From positions 1 to 11,939 of the forward strand of contig NZ_CALHHT010000074.1 in assembly GCF_938031315.1 (NCBI RefSeq): a stretch of 11,939 nucleotides of DNA, given 5' to 3'. Shown piece after piece: positions 1-6,813 of this stretch (position 1 is its first letter; every line of letters begins with the position of its first letter). This stretch comes from an uncultured Campylobacter sp. Lineage in GTDB: Bacteria; Campylobacterota; Campylobacteria; Campylobacterales; Campylobacteraceae. Below the pieces are notes generated by a model, which was not told the origin of the DNA, ran no database searches, and saw nothing but the letters and a program-made list of their open reading frames with translations. A program made the translations under genes and the position numbers.

Positions 1-4
1 AAAT

Positions 5-1387
5 TTATCCTTTCAGCCACTCGTTTAAAATTTCAATCTGCGCCGCCACGCTCTCGTTCGCCGTACCTCCTTGCGACTTGCGCGCCTGCTTAGAAGCGTT
101 TAGATCAAGAAATTTGACCGCATCGCCGCCCAAGCTTTCATCCACGCTTGCAAGCTGCTGTGCATTTAGCTCGCTCAAATCCAGGCCCAAATTTTCCGCA
201 TACGCCACAGCCTTACCCGTGATGAAGTGCGCCCGGCGAAACGGCACGTTTTTCTCCCGCACGAGATAATCAGCCAGATCAGTTGCCGTGAGGTGCCCGC
301 GCCTGGTCATCGCGAGCATATTTTGCTCGTTAAATTTAGCCGTTTTTAACATCTGTTTTAAAATTTCAAGGCTCGCAAGCGCGGTGGCGACGCTATCAAA
401 AACGCCCTCCTTGTCCTCTTGCATATCCTTGTTGTAGGCTAGCGGCAAGCCCTTCATCACCGTTAGCAGCGCGACGAGATTGCCGTTTACGCGCCCCGTT
501 TTGCCGCGGATTAGCTCGGCGACGTCGGGGTTTTTCTTCTGCGGCATGATCGAGCTACCCGTGCTGTAGGCGTCGCTGATCGTGACAAAGCCGAACTCCT
601 GCGAGCTCCACAAGATGAGCTCCTCGCACAGGCGCGACGCATGCGTCATCAGCACGCTTACGTTAAACAAAATCTCCAGCGCAAAATCGCGGTCGCTGAC
701 GCTATCCATCGCGTTTGGCGTCACTCCCGCAAACCCCAGCTGCTGCGCGACCAGCTCGCGATTTATCGGATGCGGCGTGCCCGCAAGCGCGGCGGAGCCG
801 AGCGGACAGAGGTTGTTTCGCTCGCGCGAGCTGGCAAAGCGCTCGTAGTCGCGGCGAAACATAAACGCGTAAGCTAGCAAATGATAGGCAAGGCTCACGG
901 GCTGGGCGTGCTGAAGGTGCGTGTAGCCGGGCATCAGCGTGTCCGTATGCTCGCTAGCTATATCTCGCAGAGCGGCGACTAGCTCGCGGATTTTTTCGGC
1001 AACCTGAGCACCGCTTTTAAGCACGTAGAGGCGAAAATCAAGCGCGACTTGATCGTTTCTGCTGCGCGCGGTGTGTAGCCTGCCGCCAAGATCGCTTCCG
1101 ATGAGCTCGCTTAGGCGTTTTTCGACCGCCATGTGGATGTCCTCGTCGGCGGTTTTAAACTCAAATTTACCGCTTTTTATCTCCTCAAACACGGCGTCAA
1201 GCCCGACGACGATCTTTTCACTCTCATCTTGTCTTAAAATCCCGCAAGCGCCGAGCATACGAGCGTGTGCCTTACTGCCAGCGATATCCTCCTGCCAAAG
1301 CGCCCTATCAAAGCCGATCGAGGCGTTAAACTCCTCCAAAAGCGCCGAACTCGCCTCGCTAAAGCGCCCCTCCCACATTTTTTTCAC
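5..1387 (-). CDS. argH: Argininosuccinate lyase
   Basis: Cytoplasmic enzyme that splits argininosuccinate into arginine and fumarate, the last step of arginine synthesis. The protein is 460 residues, normal for the family, and is complete. Visible motifs, in order, are the MWEGRF start typical of ArgH, HTARSRNDQ at about 105-113, THLQHAQP at 156-163 (active-site histidine region) and the superfamily signature GSSIMPQKKNPD at 277-288 with the catalytic serine. An open frame extends 19 codons further upstream to 1444. I chose the GTG at 1387 because AAGGAG (1393-1398) lies 5 bases before it, family homology begins there, and the extra codons run over a probable promoter and a hairpin. It follows the nitroreductase gene by 183 bases with a terminator between, so it is probably its own transcription unit. 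Confidence 0.96.
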   Translation of the reverse strand: MKKMWEGRFSEASSALLEEFNASIGFDRALWQEDIAGSKAHARMLGACGILRQDESEKIVVGLDAVFEEIKSGKFEFKTADEDIHMAVEKRLSELIGSDLGGRLHTARSRNDQVALDFRLYVLKSGAQVAEKIRELVAALRDIASEHTDTLMPGYTHLQHAQPVSLAYHLLAYAFMFRRDYERFASSRERNNLCPLGSAALAGTPHPINRELVAQQLGFAGVTPNAMDSVSDRDFALEILFNVSVLMTHASRLCEELILWSSQEFGFVTISDAYSTGSSIMPQKKNPDVAELIRGKTGRVNGNLVALLTVMKGLPLAYNKDMQEDKEGVFDSVATALASLEILKQMLKTAKFNEQNMLAMTRRGHLTATDLADYLVREKNVPFRRAHFITGKAVAYAENLGLDLSELNAQQLASVDESLGGDAVKFLDLNASKQARKSQGGTANESVAAQIEILNEWLKG

Positions 1388-1392
1388 GCTCG

Positions 1393-1423
1393 CTCCTTCG
1401 TTTAAATTTTCGGTGATTTTATA
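1393..1423 (-). promoter_or_regulatory. Probable argH promoter (-10) and ribosome binding site
   Basis: On the minus strand a TATAAAAT stretch (1416-1423) fits the Campylobacter sigma70 -10 element, which needs little -35 sequence. Transcription would start near 1409, giving a leader of about 20 bases with AAGGAG at 1393-1398 placed 5 bases before the GTG start. This arrangement argues against translation from the longer open frame. The promoter is inferred from sequence only. Confidence 0.45.
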
Positions 1424-1434
1424 AAATTTTAAAT

Positions 1435-1460
1435 CTCGCCGCACAAAATTTGCGGGCGAG
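1435..1460. repeat. Imperfect inverted repeat upstream of argH
   Basis: CTCGCC-GC and GCGGGCGAG form arms of 8 to 9 pairs with one bulged base around an A/T-rich loop. It lies between the nitroreductase terminator and the argH -10 element. It could be a protein-binding dyad or a weak second terminator for the upstream operon. Nothing decides between these. Confidence 0.4.
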
Positions 1461-1488
1461 AAAAAAGGCTAAAGCGCGATAAATTCCT

Positions 1489-1515
1489 AAAAAATGTGCG
1501 TGCCTCTTCGCGCAC
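1489..1515 (-). terminator. Probable intrinsic terminator after the recA-to-nitroreductase operon
   Basis: Read on the minus strand, GTGCG (1511-1515) pairs with CGCAC (1496-1500) across a 10-base loop and is followed by A and then six T (1489-1494). The stem is only 5 pairs, so efficiency is uncertain. Its place, 56 bases after the nitroreductase stop codon and before the argH promoter, fits an operon end. Confidence 0.5.
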
Positions 1516-1570
1516 TAGACTTTGGAATTTACTGCGCCTCAAGTTTAGCGATTCAAAAGCGCTTGCTAGC

Positions 1571-2200
1571 TTATTCGATCCACTTTACTACGTCATCCAT
1601 GCTGCGGCGGATTTTTTGCGGCTGTGGATTTACGCGATAGCCGAAAGGCACGAGCAGCGCCACGCGGCGATCATTCCAATCGATGCCTAAAATTTCATTT
1701 AGCGCTGCGCGATCAAACCCCTCCATAGGGCAGCTGTCGATACCGCGACTTGCAGCCTCGTTCATCATCGCAAGTGCTGCGAACATGCACTGCGCGTGCG
1801 ACCAATTAAATAGCTCCTCATCGTCGTTGTGAAAATAACCGCTTAAAAAATCTTGATAAAATTTATGCCTGTCGCCGATATATTTAGGCGCTTCATCTTT
1901 TCTGCGCGTAATCATTCGCTCGATATAATCACTTCCTAGCTTTATATCCTTGATCTTTGCTAAAATCACAACCAGATGTGAGCAAGAGGTGATCTGCGGC
2001 TGATTCCACGATTTTTCGCGGATCTGCTCGCGCAGCGCCTTGTTTTGTACAACCAAAAAGTCCCATTGCTCTAGCCCCGTAGAACTAGGTGCTAAGATGC
2101 CTGCCTGCAAAATGGCGTCAAAATCGGCTTTGCCGATTTTTTTGTTCTCGTCAAAAATTTTGCACGCGTGGCGAAATTTCATAATCTCTAAATGTGTCAT
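1571..2200 (-). CDS. Nitroreductase family NAD(P)H-dependent FMN oxidoreductase (NfsB/RdxA-like)
   Basis: A 209-residue flavoprotein of the nitroreductase family, cytoplasmic, expected to reduce nitro compounds or quinones with NAD(P)H. The natural substrate is unknown. The family pattern is clear: an FMN phosphate-binding start (FRHACKIFDE, about 9-18), APSSTGLEQW (37-46), RGIDSCPMEGFD (152-163), then LLVPFGYR (182-189) and a C-terminal PQKIRRSMDDVVKWI. In Helicobacter and Campylobacter, family members such as RdxA and FrxA activate metronidazole. This protein is related, but whether it is the RdxA ortholog cannot be settled here. The start is supported by AAGGAG at 2206-2211, 5 bases upstream. 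That site overlaps the stop codon of the CgpA-like gene (9-base gap), so the two are probably co-transcribed and translationally linked. Confidence 0.9.
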   Translation of the reverse strand: MTHLEIMKFRHACKIFDENKKIGKADFDAILQAGILAPSSTGLEQWDFLVVQNKALREQIREKSWNQPQITSCSHLVVILAKIKDIKLGSDYIERMITRRKDEAPKYIGDRHKFYQDFLSGYFHNDDEELFNWSHAQCMFAALAMMNEAASRGIDSCPMEGFDRAALNEILGIDWNDRRVALLVPFGYRVNPQPQKIRRSMDDVVKWIE

Positions 2201-2209
2201 AGTCTCTCC

Positions 2210-3400
2210 TTAATTAGAATTTTTGTAGATCAAATACCCGCCATCTTTGCGTCTGATGCTGAGGTTACCCTCATGCGAGCGCACGCCGATGCGGTAGTAG
2301 CCGTCCTCTTTGGTGACGTTGATGTCGCTAAAGCCGCCGATATTTACAGCAAAGCTCGCGCCGCTAAGCGGGATCTCTTGCCGCCAAAACTCCGCTTCAA
2401 GCGTGCCAGAAGCATTTGCGTCAGAGCTTTTGAAATCGTCTGCGGTGATGAGCTGCACGCTGTCTTTGCGGATGACAAATTTTAATCCGTCGTCAAATTT
2501 AAGTGTCTCTAGCGGTAGCTCCAGGCGCGGCGCGAAGCTAGGCGTGATGCCACTTTGCGAGGCCTGCTTTTGTAAATTTGGATCAGTCGAAGTAACCGAG
2601 ACGTCCAGTGCCCTATGTAGCGCGGGTTTGGCGCTAGCGCTTAGCACGAAGTCATCGTGCCAATCAATCGAGCGATTGACATCAACGATCTTTTCGTGCA
2701 GGACCCCGTCGTCGTCCCTATATCGCACAATTAAGCTTTCGATCGTAAGGGCGTCGGAGGGAAGCGCAAAGGTTTGCTGCGTAAAATTTTTAGGCGCGGG
2801 CGTATTTTGTGGCGTGGCGGCGGAGCTTTGCGCCGGATTGGAATTTTGCGAAGCAGATTGCGCGTTTTGTTGCATAGTGGAGTTTTGCACCGTAGAATTT
2901 TGAGCTGTAGAATTCTGTGCCGCTTTGAAATTTTGCGCTATCGTAGAATTTGGCTCGCTTACTTCTGGCACGATCGGTAACTCATCAGGAGGCGGAAGCG
3001 TCGCAGCTGAAGGCTGCGCAGAAGAGTTCAGCTCCATTTTTATGACCTGCGAAGGAGCACCAATGCCCGCCTTGGGCGCAGGAGCTTTTTTTTCGGTCTG
3101 CGAGAGCTGTGCGCTCACGGCTTTTTTGGCGGCGCTTGCTTTAATACTGGAATTAGCTTCTGCGGCGCTTTTTTGCATTGCTGCGGTAGGGCTTTTAGAT
3201 GTTTCAGGTTTCATTACAGCTTGCTTTTTAGCGTTTGGGCTTTGTGCACCTGTCCTTGGCCCTTTAATCGCCAAATTGGTAGAATTTTGCTCTTTTACCG
3301 CGACGATGTTTGGTTTCGTAGCGTTTGAATTTGCGCCATTTAAATTCTCTGCGTTTAAAAAAGCGCAAAGACCTAAAATTAGCAAAGAAATTTTTCTCAT
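2210..3400 (-). CDS. Periplasmic CgpA-like protein (AMIN-type C-terminus), likely N-glycosylated
   Basis: A 396-residue exported protein. Residues 1-17 form a signal peptide (MRKIS, then a leucine-rich core, ending FLNA). Residues 18 to about 215 are low complexity, rich in A, S, N, Q, K and P. The C-terminal part, about 216-396, looks folded (beta-rich, FALPSDALTIESLIVRYRDD onward) and resembles AMIN-type periplasmic domains. The sequence carries seven acidic bacterial N-glycosylation sequons (D/E-X-N-X-S/T) at N39, N83, N125, N242, N329, N361 and N379, plus EPNST at N151, where proline at -1 should block PglB. Position after recA, eno and the FtsB-like gene matches C. jejuni Cj1670c (CgpA), a known glycoprotein; this is from memory, not a search. 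The start overlaps the upstream stop codon as ATGA, with no strong ribosome binding site, so translation is probably coupled. The molecular function is unknown; AMIN domains usually bind envelope structures or peptidoglycan. Confidence 0.82.
   Translation of the reverse strand: MRKISLLILGLCAFLNAENLNGANSNATKPNIVAVKEQNSTNLAIKGPRTGAQSPNAKKQAVMKPETSKSPTAAMQKSAAEANSSIKASAAKKAVSAQLSQTEKKAPAPKAGIGAPSQVIKMELNSSAQPSAATLPPPDELPIVPEVSEPNSTIAQNFKAAQNSTAQNSTVQNSTMQQNAQSASQNSNPAQSSAATPQNTPAPKNFTQQTFALPSDALTIESLIVRYRDDDGVLHEKIVDVNRSIDWHDDFVLSASAKPALHRALDVSVTSTDPNLQKQASQSGITPSFAPRLELPLETLKFDDGLKFVIRKDSVQLITADDFKSSDANASGTLEAEFWRQEIPLSGASFAVNIGGFSDINVTKEDGYYRIGVRSHEGNLSIRRKDGGYLIYKNSN
2876..2920 (-). repeat. 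Three tandem 15-base units encoding AQNST/AQNST/VQNST
   Basis: Residues 161-175 of the CgpA-like protein are three copies of a five-residue unit, [AV]QNST, followed by a partial copy (MQQNA). The three DNA units differ mainly at third codon positions, so this is an older expansion. Each unit contains N-S-T without an acidic residue at -2. Confidence 0.85.
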
Positions 3401-4224
3401 TTTTTAAGGTCCGGATCGAGCGAGCGACGCTCTAAATAAAGCTTTTGCAGTTCGGCGTTTTCCTCTTTTAGCCGCTCGACGTCGGTGAATAAAAACGCCT
3501 TTTCTTTTTGCAGCTGGCGCAGCACCTCAAACGATCGTTTGCCAAACAGCACGTCGCCTACGAAGATGCCCGCAAAAACGACGCAGACGATCAGCGCAAG
3601 AGCTGCAAAAATCTGCTTAAGCGGTGAAAACGGATTGATAAAATTCAGCCGTTCTTTTAAATTTTTACGCTTCTTTGAAGCTTTTTTAGCGGCAGGATCT
3701 GCGTTTTGCGGTGTAAAAGAAAATCCTTGCGTGGCAGAATTTATGTCTTGTGCCGCAAAGCCCGTGCCTTGAGAGCTGTAGTCTGCACTTTGAGCCGCAA
3801 AACCCGCGTAGTTTGGAAAGTGGTTTTCTTTTGCGTATAATTCTGCACTCTTTAAATCGCCGCCCCCAATAAATTCCGCGCTGTAAAAGCCCGCGTCTGC
3901 TTGCGCGCTGCCTTCGTAGTTTCCGCTTGCAGCGGAGCTTTTACAACTTAAATTAGAGCTGTCGCCTCCGGCATCAGAGGCAGAGCCTGTTTCATCTATA
4001 CTACGCGAAGGACCGCTACAATTTTGGCGGAAGCCAGCCCCTACCTCGCTAAAACCTCCGCTAAAATCTTCATCGCTATAAAATTCATCATCGTCAAAAA
4101 AATCGTCCTCGTCAAAGTCTGCGTCTGAATATCTGCCTTGCGTATCCGCGTAATCCGCTCCGTCCGTATAGGTGCGCTGCGCGCCGCCTTTTAAGCCCCG
4201 CTTGGACTTTTTTTTAAAAAACAT
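3397..4224 (-). CDS. FtsB/DivIC-family septum formation protein with long disordered N-terminal tail
   Basis: A 275-residue, single-pass membrane protein. Residues 1 to about 195 are low complexity: a basic start (MFFKKKSKRG), a strongly acidic block at about 32-54 (D, E, F, Y), then stretches rich in S, A, G, N and Q, and a basic patch (KKASKKRKNLKER) before the membrane. A transmembrane helix lies at about 204-227, followed by a coiled coil at 231-266 (RQLQKEK, ERLKEENAELQKLYLERR). Helix plus short periplasmic coiled coil is the FtsB/DivIC layout, which in other bacteria joins FtsL and FtsQ in the divisome. Typical FtsB is only about 100 residues, so the tail is an unusual addition. The start at 4224 follows the eno stop codon by one base. 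Upstream in-frame starts exist (ATG at 4251; the frame opens at 4272), but they lie inside eno and lack a good ribosome binding site. The family call rests on architecture, operon position and memory of C. jejuni Cj1671c. Confidence 0.72.
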   Translation of the reverse strand: MFFKKKSKRGLKGGAQRTYTDGADYADTQGRYSDADFDEDDFFDDDEFYSDEDFSGGFSEVGAGFRQNCSGPSRSIDETGSASDAGGDSSNLSCKSSAASGNYEGSAQADAGFYSAEFIGGGDLKSAELYAKENHFPNYAGFAAQSADYSSQGTGFAAQDINSATQGFSFTPQNADPAAKKASKKRKNLKERLNFINPFSPLKQIFAALALIVCVVFAGIFVGDVLFGKRSFEVLRQLQKEKAFLFTDVERLKEENAELQKLYLERRSLDPDLKK

Positions 4225-4225
4225 T

Positions 4226-5479
4226 TTAAATTTGGCTTCCCAAAAACTCATCCGTCTCGCGCTCGATCTCAAGCAGGCGGTTGTATTTTGCGTTGCGTTC
4301 GCTTCTTGAGGTCGCGCCAGTTTTGATTTGACCCGTATTCATCGCGACGGCGAAGTCCGCGATAAAGCTATCCTCGCTCTCGCCGCTTCTGTGGCTCATC
4401 ACGCAGCGGTAGCCTTTGCGCTGAGCTAGGCGGATCGTCTGCATAGTTTGACTTACGGTGCCGATTTGATTTGGTTTGATCAAAATCGCGTTGCCTACGC
4501 CTTTGGCGATGCCTTCGCGTAAAATTTTCTCGTTCGTTACAAATAGATCGTCGCCCACGAGCTGTACTTTAGCGCCAAGCCTTGAGGTAAGCTTCGCCCA
4601 GCCCGCCCAGTCGTCCTCGCTTAGGCCGTCTTCGATCGAAAATATCGGATACTTCTCGCAAAGCTGCGCGTATCGCTCGATCAGCTCTTCGCTGCTAAAT
4701 TCCTTGCCCTCTAGCTTATATTTGCCGTTTTCGTACAGCTCGCTAGCTGCGACGTCAAGGGCTAGCTTGATCTGCTCGCCTGCTTTGTAGCCTGCTTTTT
4801 CGATAGCCTGCATGATTAGTTTGATCGGCTCTTCGTTATCGTTTAAATTTGGCGCAAATCCGCCCTCGTCGCCGACCGCCGTGCTGTGACCAGCTGCGTT
4901 TAGTAGGCCTTTTAGCGTGTGGTAAATCTCGCTCGCCGCTCGCAATGCGTCGCTAAATTTATCAAATCCAAACGGCATAATCATAAATTCTTGAAAATCC
5001 ACGCTGTTATTTGCGTGCGCGCCGCCGTTGATGATATTAAACATCGGCACCGGCAGTACGCTAGCGTTTGCGCCGCCTAGGTAGCGATACAAAGGCACGT
5101 CAAGGCTCTTTGCCGCCGCGCGCGCTACCGCCATAGATACGCCAAGCACCGCATTTGCGCCCAAATTTGAGTAGTTATCGGTGCCGTCAAGCTCTCTCAT
5201 CTCATCATCAAGCGCCTTTTGACCAAAAGCATCCAGCCCGATCACGGCTTCGGCGATCTGCGAATTTACGTTTTCTACCGCCTTTAGCACGCCCTTGCCG
5301 CAGTATCTATCGCCCCCGTCGCGAAGCTCCAGCGCCTCGCGTTTGCCCGTGCTTGCGCCGCTTGGGACTATCGCGCTTGCTACGGTGCCGTCGCTTAGAG
5401 CTACGGTCGCCTTCACGGTCGGGTTGCCGCGGCTGTCTAGCACCTCTATGGCATAAACATCTTCGATATAAATCATCAT
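4226..5479 (-). CDS. eno: Enolase
   Basis: Phosphopyruvate hydratase, which interconverts 2-phosphoglycerate and phosphoenolpyruvate in glycolysis and gluconeogenesis; cytoplasmic, Mg-dependent. It is 417 residues, a normal length for this lineage. Visible landmarks are DSRGNPT (15-21), the mobile GAST loop (41-44), GGAH (152-155), FQEF with Glu164, the acid GDEGG (Glu205), metal ligands Asp242, Glu283 (SIEDG) and Asp310 (VGDD), catalytic Lys335 in LIKPNQIGT, and SHRSGESED (362-370). Everything needed is present. Two ATG codons stand in tandem (5479 and 5476). GGAG from the end of recA lies 4 bases from the first and 7 from the second, so the second may be the true start. The start overlaps the recA stop codon, implying coupled translation. 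Confidence 0.98.
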   Translation of the reverse strand: MMIYIEDVYAIEVLDSRGNPTVKATVALSDGTVASAIVPSGASTGKREALELRDGGDRYCGKGVLKAVENVNSQIAEAVIGLDAFGQKALDDEMRELDGTDNYSNLGANAVLGVSMAVARAAAKSLDVPLYRYLGGANASVLPVPMFNIINGGAHANNSVDFQEFMIMPFGFDKFSDALRAASEIYHTLKGLLNAAGHSTAVGDEGGFAPNLNDNEEPIKLIMQAIEKAGYKAGEQIKLALDVAASELYENGKYKLEGKEFSSEELIERYAQLCEKYPIFSIEDGLSEDDWAGWAKLTSRLGAKVQLVGDDLFVTNEKILREGIAKGVGNAILIKPNQIGTVSQTMQTIRLAQRKGYRCVMSHRSGESEDSFIADFAVAMNTGQIKTGATSRSERNAKYNRLLEIERETDEFLGSQI

Positions 5480-6516
5480 TCATCTCCGCTTTGTAAATTT
5501 TCATCCTCGTTGCCGTCACTTAGGCTCATACTGCCCATCTGCTCGCGGATTTTAGCAGTAATCTCTTCGGCTACCTCAGGATTATTCTCAAGATACACTT
5601 TAGCGTTTTCGCGACCTTGCCCTAGCTTCGTATCGCCGTAGCTGAACCACGCGCCGCTTTTATCGACGATGTCGAGCTTGACGCCGTAATCGATCAACTC
5701 ACCCACCTTGCTGATACCCTTGCCGAACATTATGTCAAATTCCGCGATCTTAAACGGCGGCGCCACCTTGTTTTTAACGACTTTGACTTTGGCTCGATTG
5801 CCGATGCTCTCTTCATTTTGTTTCAAAGTAGCGATCTTGCGTATGTCGATGCGCACTGAAGCGTAAAATTTAAGCGCATTGCCGCCGGTCGTGGTCTCTG
5901 GCGTGCCGTAGCCCATCGCACCGATCTTCATACGGATTTGGTTGATAAAGATCACCGTCGTATTCATCTTATGCACGACGCCGGCGAGTTTGCGCAGCGC
6001 TTGGCTCATAAGTCGCGCCTGAAGCCCCACGTGCTGATCGCCCATATCGCCCTCGATCTCGTTTTTCGGCGTGAGCGCGGCGACGCTATCTACGACGATA
6101 AGATCGATCGCGCCGCTCTTTGCTAGGGTTTCTACGATGTCGAGCGCCTGCTCGCCGAAGTCCGGCTGGCTGACGTAGAGATTGTCGGTATCGACGCCTA
6201 AATTTGAAGCGTATTTGACGTCCAGCGCGTGCTCGGCATCTACGAATGCGCAAATTCCGCCCGCTTTTTGACACTCGGCGATGATGTGAAGCGTAAGCGT
6301 CGTCTTTCCCGAGCTCTCAGGCCCGTAAACCTCGATGATACGCCCCTTCGGCACGCCGCCGATGCCAAGCGCGATGTCAAGCCCCACAGAGCCTGTAGAG
6401 ATGGCATCTATCGGCTCGACCTGCTTATCGCCCAGCCGCACCAGCGTGCCCTTACCGAAAGCTTTGTCGATCGATTTTAGCGCCGCATCCAGCGTCTTTT
6501 TCTTTCCCTCGTCCAT
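5476..6516 (-). CDS. recA: Recombinase A
   Basis: DNA strand-exchange ATPase, needed for homologous recombination, repair and natural transformation. The protein is 346 residues. Walker A is GPESSGKT (65-72), Walker B is LIVVD (139-143), followed by the DNA-binding L1 region (EIEGDMGDQHVG) and L2 region (IGAMGYGTPETTTGGNA), the ALKFYASVR signature (214-222) and an acidic C-terminal tail. The start at 6516 has AAGGA 5 bases upstream (6522-6526) and matches the usual epsilonproteobacterial N-terminus. An in-frame ATG at 6540 would add eight atypical residues with no good ribosome binding site. It is first in a tight operon with eno. The last codons overlap eno as ATGA. Confidence 0.98.
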   Translation of the reverse strand: MDEGKKKTLDAALKSIDKAFGKGTLVRLGDKQVEPIDAISTGSVGLDIALGIGGVPKGRIIEVYGPESSGKTTLTLHIIAECQKAGGICAFVDAEHALDVKYASNLGVDTDNLYVSQPDFGEQALDIVETLAKSGAIDLIVVDSVAALTPKNEIEGDMGDQHVGLQARLMSQALRKLAGVVHKMNTTVIFINQIRMKIGAMGYGTPETTTGGNALKFYASVRIDIRKIATLKQNEESIGNRAKVKVVKNKVAPPFKIAEFDIMFGKGISKVGELIDYGVKLDIVDKSGAWFSYGDTKLGQGRENAKVYLENNPEVAEEITAKIREQMGSMSLSDGNEDENLQSGDE

Positions 6517-6521
6517 GTTTT

Positions 6522-6549
6522 TCCTTAAAAATAAATTCACCTGATTTTA
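6522..6549 (-). promoter_or_regulatory. Probable recA operon promoter and ribosome binding site
   Basis: On the minus strand TAAAAT at 6544-6549 fits a -10 element about 35 bases before the recA start. T-rich tracts lie further upstream, as in Campylobacter promoters that lack a clear -35. Transcription would start near 6537. AAGGA at 6522-6526 is the ribosome binding site. I see no clear LexA-type box, which fits the lack of LexA in campylobacters. Confidence 0.4.
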
Positions 6550-6705
6550 CCAAATTTGAAATGAATTTTTGATTATTCGCCCAAATTCGGCGCGGCATCG
6601 GAATTTGAAATTTTTAAGGAGCACAAAAGCTTTGCGCGGCAAGCGGAGAGCATTAAATTTAGCCTTTTAAACGGGCTTGATTTTACGCGTTTTTCTTTAG
6701 AAATT

Positions 6706-6721
6706 CCTCATTTTTATGAGG
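6706..6721. repeat. Perfect dyad CCTCAT-N4-ATGAGG in the mqnD promoter
   Basis: Six-base perfect arms around TTTT. The dyad is centred about 38 bases upstream of the expected mqnD transcription start, so it overlaps the -35 area where a regulator would act. It could equally be chance in A/T-rich sequence. Confidence 0.45.
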
Positions 6722-6739
6722 GCTGTAGCAAAATTTCAC

Positions 6740-6745
6740 TATAAT
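6740..6745 (+). promoter_or_regulatory. Probable mqnD promoter, -10 TATAAT
   Basis: An exact TATAAT on the plus strand, 69 bases before the mqnD start, with T-rich stretches upstream and no consensus -35, as is usual for Campylobacter sigma70 promoters. The transcript would have a leader of about 60 bases that includes a GCGCGCCGCGCGCG run at about 6770-6783. Confidence 0.55.
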
Positions 6746-6813
6746 TTCGCAACATTTTGAAATCAAGCTGCGCGCCGCGCGCGAAATTTAAAGCGGAGCA
6801 AAAAGGATAAAAT

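Noticed and set aside
1388..1444. N-terminal extension of argH to the GTG at 1444
   Set aside because: It lacks a ribosome binding site, crosses the probable argH promoter and a hairpin, and adds residues absent from the family.
5307..5519. Arginine-rich open frames opposite or overlapping recA, eno and argH
   Set aside because: They are frame shadows of strongly conserved genes with no start signals of their own.
6517..6540. Eight-residue N-terminal extension of recA from the ATG at 6540
   Set aside because: AAGGA is correctly spaced for the ATG at 6516, and the RecA family begins there.
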